Of a stretch of 18,446 nucleotides of DNA, positions 1-9,047 are shown piece by piece. Below the pieces are notes generated by a model that worked only from the letters and a program-made list of their open reading frames with translations, was not told where the DNA came from and ran no database searches. Position numbers and translations under genes: made by a program. Numbering within the stretch: position 1 is the first letter of the stretch; the number at the start of each line of letters is the position of its first letter. The DNA is from Davidsoniella eucalypti (Eukaryota; Ascomycota; Sordariomycetes; Microascales; Ceratocystidaceae), in the NCBI GenBank assembly GCA_004009845.1, contig RMBW01000069.1:172501-190946 (forward strand), given 5' to 3'.

Positions 1-554
1 GATGACCATTACGCCAACATCCTTGCCGAAGCGCGGTCCTCAGTCTGCCGAATGGTATTATGCAAAGGGCTATAACACTCCCGAAAGAGCCACATTCCCT
101 AAGCCTTTCTCCCAAACAACAAACTGATGTTGGCCTGTACTGACAGAGTAAACAAGTCCGAAAACAAGCAAAACTGACAGAAACAAGTCTGGTCATAGGC
201 GCTTCCCTTTCAACAATTTCACGTGCTGTTTAACTCTCTTTTCAAAGTGCTTTTCATCTTTCGATCACTCTACTTGTGCGCTATCGGTCTCTAGCCGGTA
301 TTTAGCTTTAGAAGAGATATACCTCCCATTTAGAGCAGCATTCCCAAACTACTCGACTCGTTGAAGGAGCTATACAAAGGTTTGGTATCCAACCGTACGG
401 GGCTCTCACCCTCTCCGGCGTCCCGTTCCAGGGAACTCGGAAGGCACCTCACCAAAAGCATCCTCTACAAATTACAACTCGGACTACGAAGTAGCCAGAT
501 TTCAAATTTGAGCTGTTGCCGCTTCGCTCGCCGCTACTAAGGCAATCCCTGTTG

Positions 555-586
<32 letters not shown>

Positions 587-620
587 GTTCAGCGGGTATT
601 CCTACCTGATCCGAGGTCAA
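1..620 (-). rRNA. Large-subunit (28S) rRNA, 5' part (partial)
   Basis: Read on the minus strand, this begins TTGACCTCGGATCAGGTAGG and continues into CGCTGAACTTAAGCATATCA, the universal start of fungal LSU rRNA; the classic ITS4 primer site lies at about 563-582. The segment covers the 5' domain including the D1 region and part of D2, and is cut by the window edge at position 1. No intron or insertion is seen. It is the last gene of the minus-strand unit SSU-ITS1-5.8S-ITS2-LSU. It functions in the large ribosomal subunit after processing of the RNA polymerase I transcript. The 5' end is set by the conserved motif and should be right to within a few bases. Confidence 0.97.
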
Positions 621-782
621 CCTTTCAAAAAATAGAGGGTTTTTACGGCATGTAGTACAAGAGTTTCAAAGCGTAAATAAATATTACTACACAGGGAAGC
701 TGCAAGTATAACAGCCGATGCATTTCGGCGGCCCGCATCATAAGATGCGAGTCCTCCAACACCAAGCGGAGCTTGAGTGGTG
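621..782 (-). other. Internal transcribed spacer 2 (ITS2)
   Basis: This is the spacer between the 3' end of 5.8S and the LSU start, about 162 nt, within the normal range for ascomycetes. It starts on the minus strand with the CACCACTCAAG motif that often follows the 5.8S end in Pezizomycotina. It contains a GC-rich helix (GATGCGGGCCGCCGAAATGC region) and an AT-rich 3' part. It is removed during pre-rRNA processing. Confidence 0.93.
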
Positions 783-940
783 AAATGACGCTCGGACAGG
801 CATGCCTGGCAGAATACTGCCAGGCGCAATGTGCGTTCAAAGATTCGATGATTCACTGAATTCTGCAATTCACATTACGTATCGCATTTCGCTGCGTTCT
901 TCATCGATGCTAGAGCCAAGAGATCCGTTGTTGAAAGTTT
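783..940 (-). rRNA. 5.8S rRNA
   Basis: On the minus strand it runs from AAACTTTCAACAACGGATCT through the invariant GAACGCAGCGAAATGCGATA to GAGCGTCATTT, about 158 nt, the normal length. It is complete, with no sign of mutation. The terminal helix GCCTGGCAGTATTCTGCCAGGC pairs well, which argues for a functional copy rather than a RIP-degraded one. It sits between ITS1 and ITS2 and pairs with LSU rRNA in the mature ribosome. Confidence 0.97.
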
Positions 941-1089
941 TAACTTATTATGTTAATGCCACTCAGCAATGAATAATTCTCTAGAAATAAAAAGAGTTTG
1001 TAAATACTACCGGCAAGACTTGTGTTACCAAGCCTGCCAAAGCAGCTAGAAGGTATGTTCACATATGGTTTAAAGAGTTAAAAACTCGG
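941..1089 (-). other. Internal transcribed spacer 1 (ITS1)
   Basis: This is the spacer of about 149 nt between the SSU 3' end (GGATCATTA) and the 5.8S start. It begins CCGAGTTTTTAACTC and ends AATAAGTTAAAACTTTC at the 5.8S junction, a pattern I associate with Sordariomycetes and particularly Xylariales-like ITS1. The taxonomic reading is from memory and only moderately secure. Confidence 0.92.
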
Positions 1090-1226
1090 TAATGATCCCT
1101 CCGCTGGTTCACCAACGGAGACCTTGTTACGACTTTTACTTCCTCTAGATGACCGAGTTTGAACAACTTTCCGGCCATGAGGGGTAGTTTCCCACCTCTC
1201 TCGGCCAGTCCGGAGGTCTCACTGAG

Positions 1227-1277
<51 letters not shown>

Positions 1278-1748
1278 ATCAACGCAAGCTGATGACTTGC
1301 GCTTACTAGGGATTCCTCGTTGAAGAGCAATAATTGCAATGCTCTATCCCCAGCACGACACAGTTTAACAAGATTACCCGGACATCTCTGTCAAGGAAAG
1401 ACTCGCTGGCTGTGTCAGTGTAACGCGCGTGCGGCCCAGAACATCTAAGGGCATCACAGACCTGTTATTGCCTCAAACTTCCATCGGCTTGAGCCGATAG
1501 TCCCTCTAAGAAGCCAGCGTACTGCCAAAGCAATACGGGCTATTTAGCAGGTTAAGGTCTCGTTCGTTATCGCAATTAAGCAGACAAATCACTCCACCAA
1601 CTAAGAACGGCCATGCACCACCACCCACAGAATCAAGAAAGAGCTCTCAATCTGTCAATCCTCACTGTGTCTGGACCTGGTGAGTTTCCCCGTGTTGAGT
1701 CAAATTAAGCCGCAGGCTCCACCCCTGGTGGTGCCCTTCCGTCAATTT

Positions 1749-1781
<33 letters not shown>

Positions 1782-1922
1782 TGGAGCCCAAGCACTTTGA
1801 TTTCTCGAAAGGTGCCGAACGAGTCAAAAAATAACATCGTCCGATCCCTAGTCGGCATAGTTTATGGTTAAGACTACGACGGTATCTGATCGTCTTCGAT
1901 CCCCTAACTTTCGTTCCTTATC

Positions 1923-1955
<33 letters not shown>

Positions 1956-2883
1956 AGTTAGTCTTCAGCAGATCCAAGAATTTCACCTCTGACAGCTGAA
2001 TACTGATGCCCCCGACTGTCCCTATTAATCATTACGGCGGTCCTAGAAACCAACAAAATAGAACCACACGTCCTATTCTATTATTCCATGCTGTACTATT
2101 CGAGCATAGGCCTGCCTGGAGCACTCTAATTTTTTCAAAGTAAAAGTCCTGTTTCCCCGACACACCCAGTGAAGGGCATGCGGTTCGACAGAGGGAAAGA
2201 CCCGGCCGGACCAGTGCACCCGGTGAGGGGGACCGGCCAGCCAGGCCCAAGGTTCAACTACGAGCTTTTTAACCACAACAATTTTAATATACGCTATTGG
2301 AGCTGGAATTACCGCGGCTGCTGGCACCAGACTTGCCCTCCAATTGTTCCTCGTTAAGGGATTTAAATTGTACTCATTCCGATTACAAGACCCATAAGAG
2401 CCCTGTATCAGTATTTATTGTCACTACCTCCCCGTGTCGGGATTGGGTAATTTGCGCGCCTGCTGCCTTCCTTAAAAGTGGTAGCCATTTCTCAGGCTCC
2501 CTCTCCGGGGTCGAGCCCTAACCCTCCGTTACCCGTTGTAACCATGCGAAGACAAAACCTTCGCATCGAAAGTTGATAGGGAAGAAATTTGAATGAACCA
2601 TCGCCGGCGCAAGGCCATGCGATTCGAGAAGTTATCATGAATCACCAGAAAGCCCGAAGGCATTGGTTTTTAATCTAATAAATACATCCCTTCGTGAGTC
2701 GGGATTTTTAGCATGTATTAGCTCTAGAATTACCACGGTTATCCAAGTAGTAAGGTGCTATCAAATAAACGATAACTTATATAATGAGCCATTCGCAGTT
2801 TCGCTGTATAATTGCTTATACTTAGACATGCATGGCTTAATCTTTGAGACAAGCATATGACTACTGGCAGAATCAACCAGATA
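1090..2883 (-). rRNA. Small-subunit (18S) rRNA, complete
   Basis: The minus strand begins TATCTGGTTGATTCTGCCAG at about 2883 and ends GTGAACCAGCGGAGGGATCATTA at 1090. The length of about 1794 nt matches an intron-free ascomycete SSU. Conserved internal landmarks are present, including the region complementary to GCCGCGGTAATTCC near 2310 and the 3' domain with GTACACACCGCCCGTCG near 1240-1260. No group I intron is seen. The sequence shows no RIP-like decay, unlike the DNA beyond about 5.5 kb. The open frames that cross it on either strand are chance frames. Confidence 0.97.
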
Positions 2884-3542
2884 ACTATCGTGCACCGGGG
2901 GAGACCGGCCACCATAGCTACAAAAGTAGCAATGGAGAAGATTTAGTTATCAGGATGTTTTCCAAATAAATGGAAACGGATAGCTATGAATAACTCGTAG
3001 GCATGAGGCCCAAAGTTACACAGCTAACAATCTGTTTTCCCCCTCTTAATTTCCCAGAACGCATACAACTACACAGTTGACAAATACAAATTATATCTAC
3101 AAAGTGGAATCATATGAATCCATGGTGGAGAGCAGGTTCGCAGTACTTCCGTAACTAATTACATCTTTACTACGCCGCTGTCTCCGGATATCTATATAAA
3201 CAGTTATAGCCAGAGGCCAATACATCTACAAAATCCATCAGTCAGAGCATATGGTTAAAGTCCAATACTCTATCTGACAACCAGGCAAACAATGAATAGC
3301 CGTAGCTACCACATCAACCTGGGCCGACATTACAAAATACACTGACCCAGACGGAGTGCAAAGCTCTCAACGCCAGCAAGTTAGGTACAATATGTAAGTC
3401 TCGCATATTCGGGGACGAAAGCTGAGAGGCCGCAAGCAAATAGTTAGTGCAGGATGTTTGGTGTATTTAACGCAGCCTAAATCCCATCGGTTCCTCCATC
3501 CCATGAACTGATGATAACCGACTAGCACTGTTTTACTTCCTC

Positions 3543-3603
3543 CATATATATCGGAGCCATCGCAGGCTATTCGTTTCGCTAAACGAATCGGAATATATAT
3601 ATG
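3543..3603. repeat. Hairpin ATTCGTTT-cgct-AAACGAAT flanked by TATATA arms
   Basis: A perfect 8-bp stem with a 4-nt loop lies at 3569-3588. It is bracketed by alternating TA runs (3544-3551 and 3592-3602) that could extend pairing over a central bulge. It lies about 690 bp upstream of the SSU start, in the expected transcribed-spacer or promoter zone. A structural role in the rRNA precursor or at the promoter is inference only. Confidence 0.5.
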
Positions 3604-4230
3604 TTAGATTGAAATATGTGCTAGTAGTATATCTAAAGTTCTTTGTTGAGATGGATCATACCTTTGGTGCTAGACTGGTGTTACACTGGCATCAAGCAGT
3701 AAGAGAAGAAACGCAGAAGAAGATTACTATAAAAAGAGAATAGTTTTCTTTTTCTGATTGCTCATTTGTCTCCTTCTTGTTAATGCGTCGAGTTGACCCG
3801 AGGTGGGGCCCCGCCTCTGGTGGCTCCACGCAACGCTTTTTTTCCAAAATCGCCATTTTAGTATGGTGATGAAATAGAAATCAGCTCGTAAACATCACTT
3901 CCTTACTTAAAACTTAACAATAATGATTGAGGCCTGGAAAAAGTGTTTTTGGGTTGCATTAAAGTAAGCTGATTACAGTCATTACCTTTTTATTGTATTG
4001 TGCTCTGTCGTTGTGGTTGAAATTTAGTATTTGCATGATTATCATGCTTATTTTCTCTTAATCTATTGTTTTCTGCTTATGTCAGCAGTATCTTTAATCT
4101 TTGGCTACTATTTTTTTGTTTGGAATAAACGCGGTTTCTTTTCTTGCTTTAACTTATTCTACCTAGTTGGTGGTTTGTTAATTTTGGTTTTGATCTTGTT
4201 AAATACATGTAAGTGGTTATAAAACAAAAA

Positions 4231-4288
4231 TTGTAAAAAAAAGGCCTGTACTCATTTTTGGACCAGGGTTACTCGCTTTTTTTTACAA
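4231..4288. repeat. Perfect 13-bp inverted repeat, 32-nt spacer
   Basis: The arms TTGTAAAAAAAAG (4231-4243) and CTTTTTTTTACAA (4276-4288) are exact reverse complements. The spacer holds a smaller CCTG/CAGG pairing. The 58-bp unit could be a hairpin in the spacer transcript, a terminator-like structure or the relic of a tiny inverted-repeat element. I saw no flanking target duplication and no second copy in the window. Confidence 0.55.
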
Positions 4289-4864
4289 ACCCTACTAATA
4301 TACCAGTCACTAATAGATAAACATAACAGTACAGTACAATCAAAGTAATGTTATTTACACCACAACTATTAAATAATCTTGATTAGTAACCTCAAAATTT
4401 AATTAATACTGTAATAACATTTTTTTCTTCATGGCATAGTAGTAAATTATGTAGAAATAATTCCAACCAAATGGGGTTTTTATGTTTTATTTTTTTATTT
4501 TTCTCCATCTTTTGCCCTTGTCACGTGCTAGAAACTATCAGACTTCCACTTACACTTTGACTTTGACTTACACGGCAGCCAACCCTGGTCCCATGTTTTC
4601 TAACAACCTCTGTTCACTCTCATATCTAGATTAGGAAACCATGTACACATGGTAGACAAACACTTGCACCTAGTAAGCTTCTATTCTTAATATGTATAGT
4701 TGCCTATCTTGGACTTGTAGGGAATAAGATGAATGAAGAGCAACTAAATTCTACTAATACCTTGGGTCTCATAAGTCTTCTACATCACTTATACCTCTGA
4801 AATTGTTCGATTTTACACCAATAGACCCACATAAAAGTGGGCCGGCCGCCGCTGCGCGGAGCTT

Positions 4865-4995
4865 GAAGAAGAGGAGAAAGGAGGAGGAGGAGGAGGGAAG
4901 GAAAAAGGAAAGAAAGAAAAAAAAAAAAAAAAAAAAAAAAAAGAAAAGGAAAGAGAGAGAGAGAGAAAGGGAGGGGAAAGAAAAGAAGGAAAAAA
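4865..4995. repeat. 131-nt uninterrupted homopurine tract with A26
   Basis: Every base from 4865 to 4995 on the plus strand is A or G: GAA/GAG-rich, then GGAGGAGG repeats, a run of 26 A (4917-4942), then (GA)n and mixed A/G. The complement is all pyrimidine. The two overlapping K/E-rich and F/L/S-rich open frames here are low-complexity artefacts. It lies about 2 kb upstream of the SSU start. Homopurine tracts of this length can form triplex DNA, exclude nucleosomes or stall replication; any such role here is inference. Confidence 0.9.
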
Positions 4996-5242
4996 TCGGA
5001 CAAGTCTGTTACAACAAGTTCCTGTTCTAACCTTGTTCTCTACTCTTCACATACAAATGCTATGATGGTCGTCGAAAGTGGACCCGTTAGAAGCGGGTTA
5101 CACACAGTCGCTCTTGCCAAACTTGTCAAAACTAAGTAATAATAATTATAAAAAAAGAAAAGGAAAAAAATAAATAATATCAAGCCAAACATGACAAAAC
5201 CCCTGCAATTAACAACAACACAAATCCAACCACTATATCCTT

Positions 5243-5312
5243 GATTTCCTCTAGTCTAGCCGTATTACCCATGGTAAATACGTCTAATAATAACAAAAGT
5301 CTTGAGGAAATC
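5243..5312. repeat. Nested inverted repeats (cruciform-capable)
   Basis: The outer arms GATTTCCTC (5243-5251) and GAGGAAATC (5304-5312) are perfect complements. Inside lies a near-palindrome centred on CCATGG, running CGTATTACCCATGGTAAATACG (5261-5282). Two nested foldback units in 70 bp are unusual for this AT-rich flank. Function unknown. Confidence 0.5.
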
Positions 5313-5483
5313 TAGGCGAAGTAGGGCTTACCCTAGGTATTATTCGGCGGCGTTGCGGGCGGAAACGTGCATACATTTCAGTCTGGGCACCCTTGTCCCT
5401 ATTTTCAAAACGGTTCAGATCTAAACGGATCGGTGATTGGCCAAAATCTATTAATAAATAAGAATTTATCTATGACTTTGCTT

Positions 5484-5720
5484 ACTAATAAAAAATTTAA
5501 GTTTCAATTTTTTTGGTTTCAATTTTTTTTTAACAAATAATTTTCTGAAGTTTTTAAAGTTTTTTCTTTTAAAAAAAAACTTTTTTTAGGAATCAAAAAA
5601 ATTAAAATTTTTTTACTTTCGAGGATTTTCCACAAATAACTTTCTAAAGTTTTTTTTTTCTTGCAATTATTTTCACAAAATAATCTTTTGAAAATTTTAA
5701 ATTCTTTTAGAAAATCCCTT
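5484..5720. repeat. T/A-tract region with degenerate repeated motif
   Basis: This is extreme low-complexity DNA made of T and A runs. A motif like (A/C)ACAAATAA-TTTCT-AAGTTTT recurs at about 5532, 5631 and 5674 in drifting form, so it may be a decayed tandem repeat. It marks the change from the spacer upstream of the rDNA to the repeat-derived AT-rich DNA. No gene is seen from 5450 to 6398. Confidence 0.4.
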
Positions 5721-6073
5721 TATTCAATTTATAGGGAGCAAAATATAATTCAATTTTGCTATCAATTTTATTTATTTATTAATCTTGTTTAACAATAGAG
5801 CTATGACGATATCACTAAGAACGTGTTCATGATATTTATAATTATAGATTATAATGTTTAGATCTACGGGGGAATTAGAAAGTTAATAATACTAACGAAG
5901 TATTTCATACTTTTGTGTAAAGTAGTAATGTGTATTCAGAATTCGTTAAAGCTTTGAGGTGTTTTTTTACAAATATGTCGAGCATAAACGTGACGTCTAG
6001 CTTCAGGGAGGAAACTAACTAGCATGCCGTTTTTGAGTATTTTTTTTTCACTAAGCAGCACATAATATATGAA

Positions 6074-6092
6074 CGGTTCTTTAAAAGAACCG
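6074..6092. repeat. Hairpin CGGTTCTT-taa-AAGAACCG
   Basis: A perfect 8-bp inverted repeat with a 3-nt loop in otherwise featureless AT-rich DNA. The surrounding 5820-6397 shows no gene. No function can be assigned. Confidence 0.45.
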
Positions 6093-6397
6093 CAGCAGAA
6101 CTGCTAGTATTTGGACACAAATAGGACTGCAATCAATTTACTGGATCAAACGCACTAGAAACGGCAAGTTATAAGTACACCAATGGCAGGTCTACATACT
6201 CATTAAGCATTAAGGGTAAAGTACAAGAATTTGTATTAGTCAGATACAGCAAGATGTAGAAATTGTTACCAAATATGTCAAGTACTATCACAATAAACAC
6301 TCAAGGCGATGTAGAAGAATATCCTAATTAAATATAAGATTGAAGACTTGGTTTAAAATAACATACTGACGGTAATTCTCCACAAAATGCATAGACA

Positions 6398-7704
6398 TAT
6401 TGATTAAATAAAGTAATTCGTACTCATAGTATACTATATATCATTAGGATTTCTACGATACAAAGCAGGTATCTAGGTACGATAGAGAAATAGAGTCAAT
6501 TAAATTTAAAAGGATAGAGAGCCAAGCAAGGTAATATAACAAGCTGATTTAATATATTACCGGGCATTACAGCACAATTGGCAGGACAGACACCCACTTG
6601 CTACATCTATCTATATGATGATATTGAGTGCTATTGAAAAGGGAAATAAAATGAAAAGAATTCTAGAAAAAACGACAGTATATATAAGTATTACTATATA
6701 TTTGAATTATGTTCTTTCGCTGTAAGTAGAATGACAAGACTAATATGGAACTTCAAATTACAAACAACTTTAGGTACTTATACCATTAGAATAGCATGAC
6801 ATTGGGTGCTTGGGATTTAGAGTTTACATGATTGATAAAACAACAAGAGAAGTAGTCGCAACTGGCACAGTTGGTATTTTAAAACCTACATAGTAATCAC
6901 TTTCTATGGTATTTGCAGGATATATTGATCACAAAATGATTCCCGATTTATAATAAGTTGAGATGGTCGGCAAAACATAAGAGCAAAGACCAAGTTTGTC
7001 GAGAAAATGCTCTATAAACATGTAAGAAGGACACTCGTAGTAAAATCAGGAATGATCAATGACTTACTGTAAGTTTTGTAGTTCTAACGGAATGTTGCAT
7101 TTCAAGGGAAATGTAATAAGGTAAGACATAAAGATTGGGCAAGAATATAGGAAATGGTAAACTATCAAAGATTGTAGACCCCAAATACTAGCAATAGTTT
7201 GTTAGAAAATGGTTAATAAATACTGGGTTGTGTTATTGAGTATCGAGAGAAAATTACATTGGCTAATTAACAGAGAAAGAGTTATGAATGAGTCACAACT
7301 GCAAGCTAGGCGATTGGGAAATGATTGTATAATCAGTCACTGAAGTATAGTTCTCTACATAGTACAAATGTTGACTATTAAGTACATCAAAGAAATGAAT
7401 GTGTTGTCGGCAAGTAAGGTATTGTAAGGTCTAAGGTTCGGCTAAGCTTGATCTAAGCCTAAGCAAACGGTTATAAATAGGGACGTCTTCCCGCCGTTAT
7501 TCCAACAGATAATAGTCCTTCTCTCCATCGGCCACAATCTAATCACCCTTTCTAAGAGTCCCTCCTTAGATCCTCTCAGGTATGACTATTCATTGAGTGA
7601 CTCCAGCTCAGTAAGTATATGAATGTCAACCCTGCTGTAGCTATATATGTTAGATATAGCAAACGCAAGCTATGACTTGATGCACTTAGCAATAAAATAG
7701 CTTA
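6398..7704 (+). repeat. Repeat block O, left copy (inverted match at 17438-18014)
   Basis: Two parts (6398-6970 and 7663-7704) align by eye with the reverse complement of 17438-18014. Clear matches include TTACCGGGCATTACAGCACA / TGTGCTGTAATGCCCGGTAA and GCAAGCTATGACTTGATGCA / its complement near 17452-17476. Divergence looks substantial (perhaps a fifth to a quarter of positions) and many differences are transitions. Between the two parts this copy carries about 690 bp (6971-7662) that the right copy lacks, part of which is a solo LTR. No reading frame survives. The block is likely a decayed repeat, but I do not recognise its family. Confidence 0.7.
7423..7578 (-). mobile_element. Solo LTR (copy C), minus orientation, TSD GGTAT
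   Basis: This 156-bp element begins TGTAAGG and ends CTCTCA on the plus strand (TG...CA) and is flanked by the perfect 5-bp duplication GGTAT (7418-7422 and 7579-7583). Read on the minus strand it carries the family core: GGCCGATGGAGAGAAG, then TGTTGGAATAACGGCGGGAA, then a TATA-like CCCTATTTATAACCG. TG...CA ends with a 5-bp target duplication are diagnostic of LTR retrotransposons. With no internal region attached, it is a solo LTR left by recombination. It lies inside the extra 690 bp of the left O copy. Confidence 0.82.
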
Positions 7705-8387
7705 TAGTTGGTAAGTAATATATCATTGCTTGTTGTACCACAAGTTGTTAATATTGGAGTGAATAAAGTCCATTATTATGATAAGTCAAGTGGTAAATTC
7801 ATTAGTGCTGGTAGATTTCAACTATGTCAAGATATTCCAATATCATTGACCACTAAACATACCGAGTACACCAAGAAGAACTATGATGCACTAGACATAC
7901 TGTCTCTATAATTTCAAGCTTCCAATACAAGTTATCAGCTACATATGAAGCAAGGGTGTTCTATGTATGGAGTTCGAGATCTATCCACTGTAGATCGGGC
8001 CATTATCACTCGACTAGATTCTAGAAATTACATGGTATTTCATCTGTTCAGACAATAGAGAAATCTTATTGTCAGAAAGAATATAATCATCATGATTACC
8101 TGGATCACAATGTGGAGATGGTGGCGAGTTGAAGTGGAATCATAATTATCAACTATAAAGAGAAATATGGGAAATATGGCAATCGAACTGTATCTTTTTT
8201 TTATGTCTCATGTTATTTGTATTGATATACCAAGTATCATATGACTAAAACTTGATATCTTCTACATGTTATGTATAAATACTGTTGCTGTGGCGTGGAA
8301 GCTGAACTAATAAACGAAGATATGATTCTGGCATCAACTATGAAAGACGATACCAAGGAGAAGAAGGTTGCTTTTTTCTACAGTCTA
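7705..8387. other. AT-rich, gene-poor interval
   Basis: It holds block M and a 67-codon open frame (7708-7911). A foldback GACAATA/TATTGTC lies near 8050-8073. Otherwise there is no recognisable gene, RNA or promoter. Stops are frequent in all frames. It is probably decayed repeat sequence. Confidence 0.4.
7855..7882 (+). repeat. Repeat block M, left copy (inverted match at 15980-16007)
   Basis: This 28-nt stretch matches the reverse complement of 15980-16007 at 27 of 28 positions. It encodes KHTEYTKKN in the local open frame (7708-7911, 67 codons). Similarity fades outside but may continue weakly downstream. It lies between blocks O and I, the same order as its partner, which suggests it is a surviving island of a longer duplicated sequence. 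The short ORF is otherwise unrecognised. Confidence 0.55.
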
Positions 8388-8568
8388 TGAGACGATATAC
8401 GAGGAGTTGCAATGAAAACTGGTCGTAAAAGGATGATTCGATTGAGACCGATGAAGGAGAAAGAGAAACTAAGACTAATAATCGGCGGGAATAGGTCCCT
8501 ACTTATAGCCGATTCTAGTACTGACAAGGAATGCCTTGGCTAACCTTACTAGGCCTTAGTCTCTTACA
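8388..8568 (+). mobile_element. Solo LTR (copy B), plus orientation, TSD GTCTA
   Basis: This 181-bp element starts TGAGACG and ends CTCTTACA (TG...CA), with an exact 5-bp duplication GTCTA at 8383-8387 and 8569-8573. It shares the family core GACCGATGAAGGAGAA and ATCGGCGGGAATAGGTCCCT followed by a TATA-like TACTTATAGCC. No internal retrotransposon sequence adjoins it. It belongs to the same family as the LTRs at 7423-7578 and 10755-10932. Confidence 0.83.
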
Positions 8569-8929
8569 GTCTATAGGACAATTACACAACATATTCTGTG
8601 AAATGATGACTGTCTTTGAAGTTTATCTAGCTATGAATGAAAATTCCCAACTTTGTACAACCCGAGTCTAGTTACAGTTGTCTACAATTGCCTAAGTCTT
8701 GAATGCCATATCCATGAGCTAAAGTCTTTCATGCAAAGGATGCAGTAATAACAACGATTACAAAGGTTTTCGAATGGCAAAAAAGTTATATAATGCATGC
8801 TGTCAATGCTATCTGTCAACTGCTTGCCTCGGCGATAGTAGAGAGCAAGACCGAAATACTTATTTACCTTTTTCACATGGAAATCTGTAGATATATAACT
8901 CAAGTTGAACCTCATATAGACTAAGCGTT

Positions 8930-8948
8930 AGTGTTATGAAATAACACT
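8930..8948. repeat. Hairpin AGTGTTAT-gaa-ATAACACT
   Basis: Perfect 8-bp inverted repeat with a 3-nt loop, 12 bp before the first of the 59-bp-spaced direct repeats. It may belong to the same small structured segment. Confidence 0.45.
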
Positions 8949-8960
8949 CGCAGACTCTCC

Positions 8961-9047
8961 GCATGAGGCTTAGGGTTGATACACAGCCTCACCTTTCGAC
9001 TCCGGTGGCAACAATTCCTGCATTGAGGCTAGACTTGATACACAGCC
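8961..9047. repeat. Two direct repeats spaced 59 bp
   Basis: GCATGAGGCTTAGGGTTGAT plus ACACAGCC at 8961-8988 recurs as GCATTGAGGCTAGACTTGAT plus ACACAGCC at 9020-9047. The upstream bases (TCTCCGCAT / TTCCTGCAT) also resemble each other, so the unit is probably about 59 bp repeated twice. TTAGGG occurs here only once, so this is not a telomeric repeat. Confidence 0.6.

Larger units (their letters stand above)
2884..5450 (-). other. External transcribed spacer and upstream intergenic spacer; no gene
   Basis: This is the stretch immediately 5' of the SSU on its coding strand, so it must hold the 5' external transcribed spacer and, further out, the RNA polymerase I promoter. I cannot place the transcription start. 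The part nearest the SSU (2884 to about 3540) has moderate GC and several small hairpins (GCTAC aaaa GTAGC at 2917-2930; TTTCC/GGAAA near 2958-2976). A GC-rich, nearly palindromic patch (GAGGTGGGGCCCCGCCTC, 3800-3817) stands out in AT-rich surroundings. No 5S gene is recognised. A 63-codon hydrophobic frame at 4031-4222 lies in T-rich DNA and is probably chance. The outer border is a guess, set where sequence becomes T-tract rich. Confidence 0.6.

Noticed and set aside
617..868. Minus-strand open frames across ITS2 and 5.8S
   Set aside because: They lie inside rRNA and spacer sequence identified with certainty; chance frames.
2032..2860. Several 60-84 codon frames on both strands in the SSU region
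   Set aside because: All fall within the 18S rRNA gene, which is conserved for RNA structure and not for these frames.
4031..4222. 63-codon hydrophobic frame that looks like two membrane segments
   Set aside because: T-rich DNA naturally encodes Phe/Leu/Ile runs; no start context, homologue or partner gene supports it.
4785..5030. Lys/Glu-rich and Phe/Leu-rich frames
   Set aside because: Translations of the homopurine tract and its complement; low-complexity artefacts.
8682..8915. Minus-strand frame as a reverse transcriptase/RNase H fragment
   Set aside because: A few residues look suggestive but none of the catalytic motifs is present.
8960..8975. Telomere repeat (TTAGGG)
   Set aside because: Single occurrence; no tandem array anywhere, so no telomere is present in the window.
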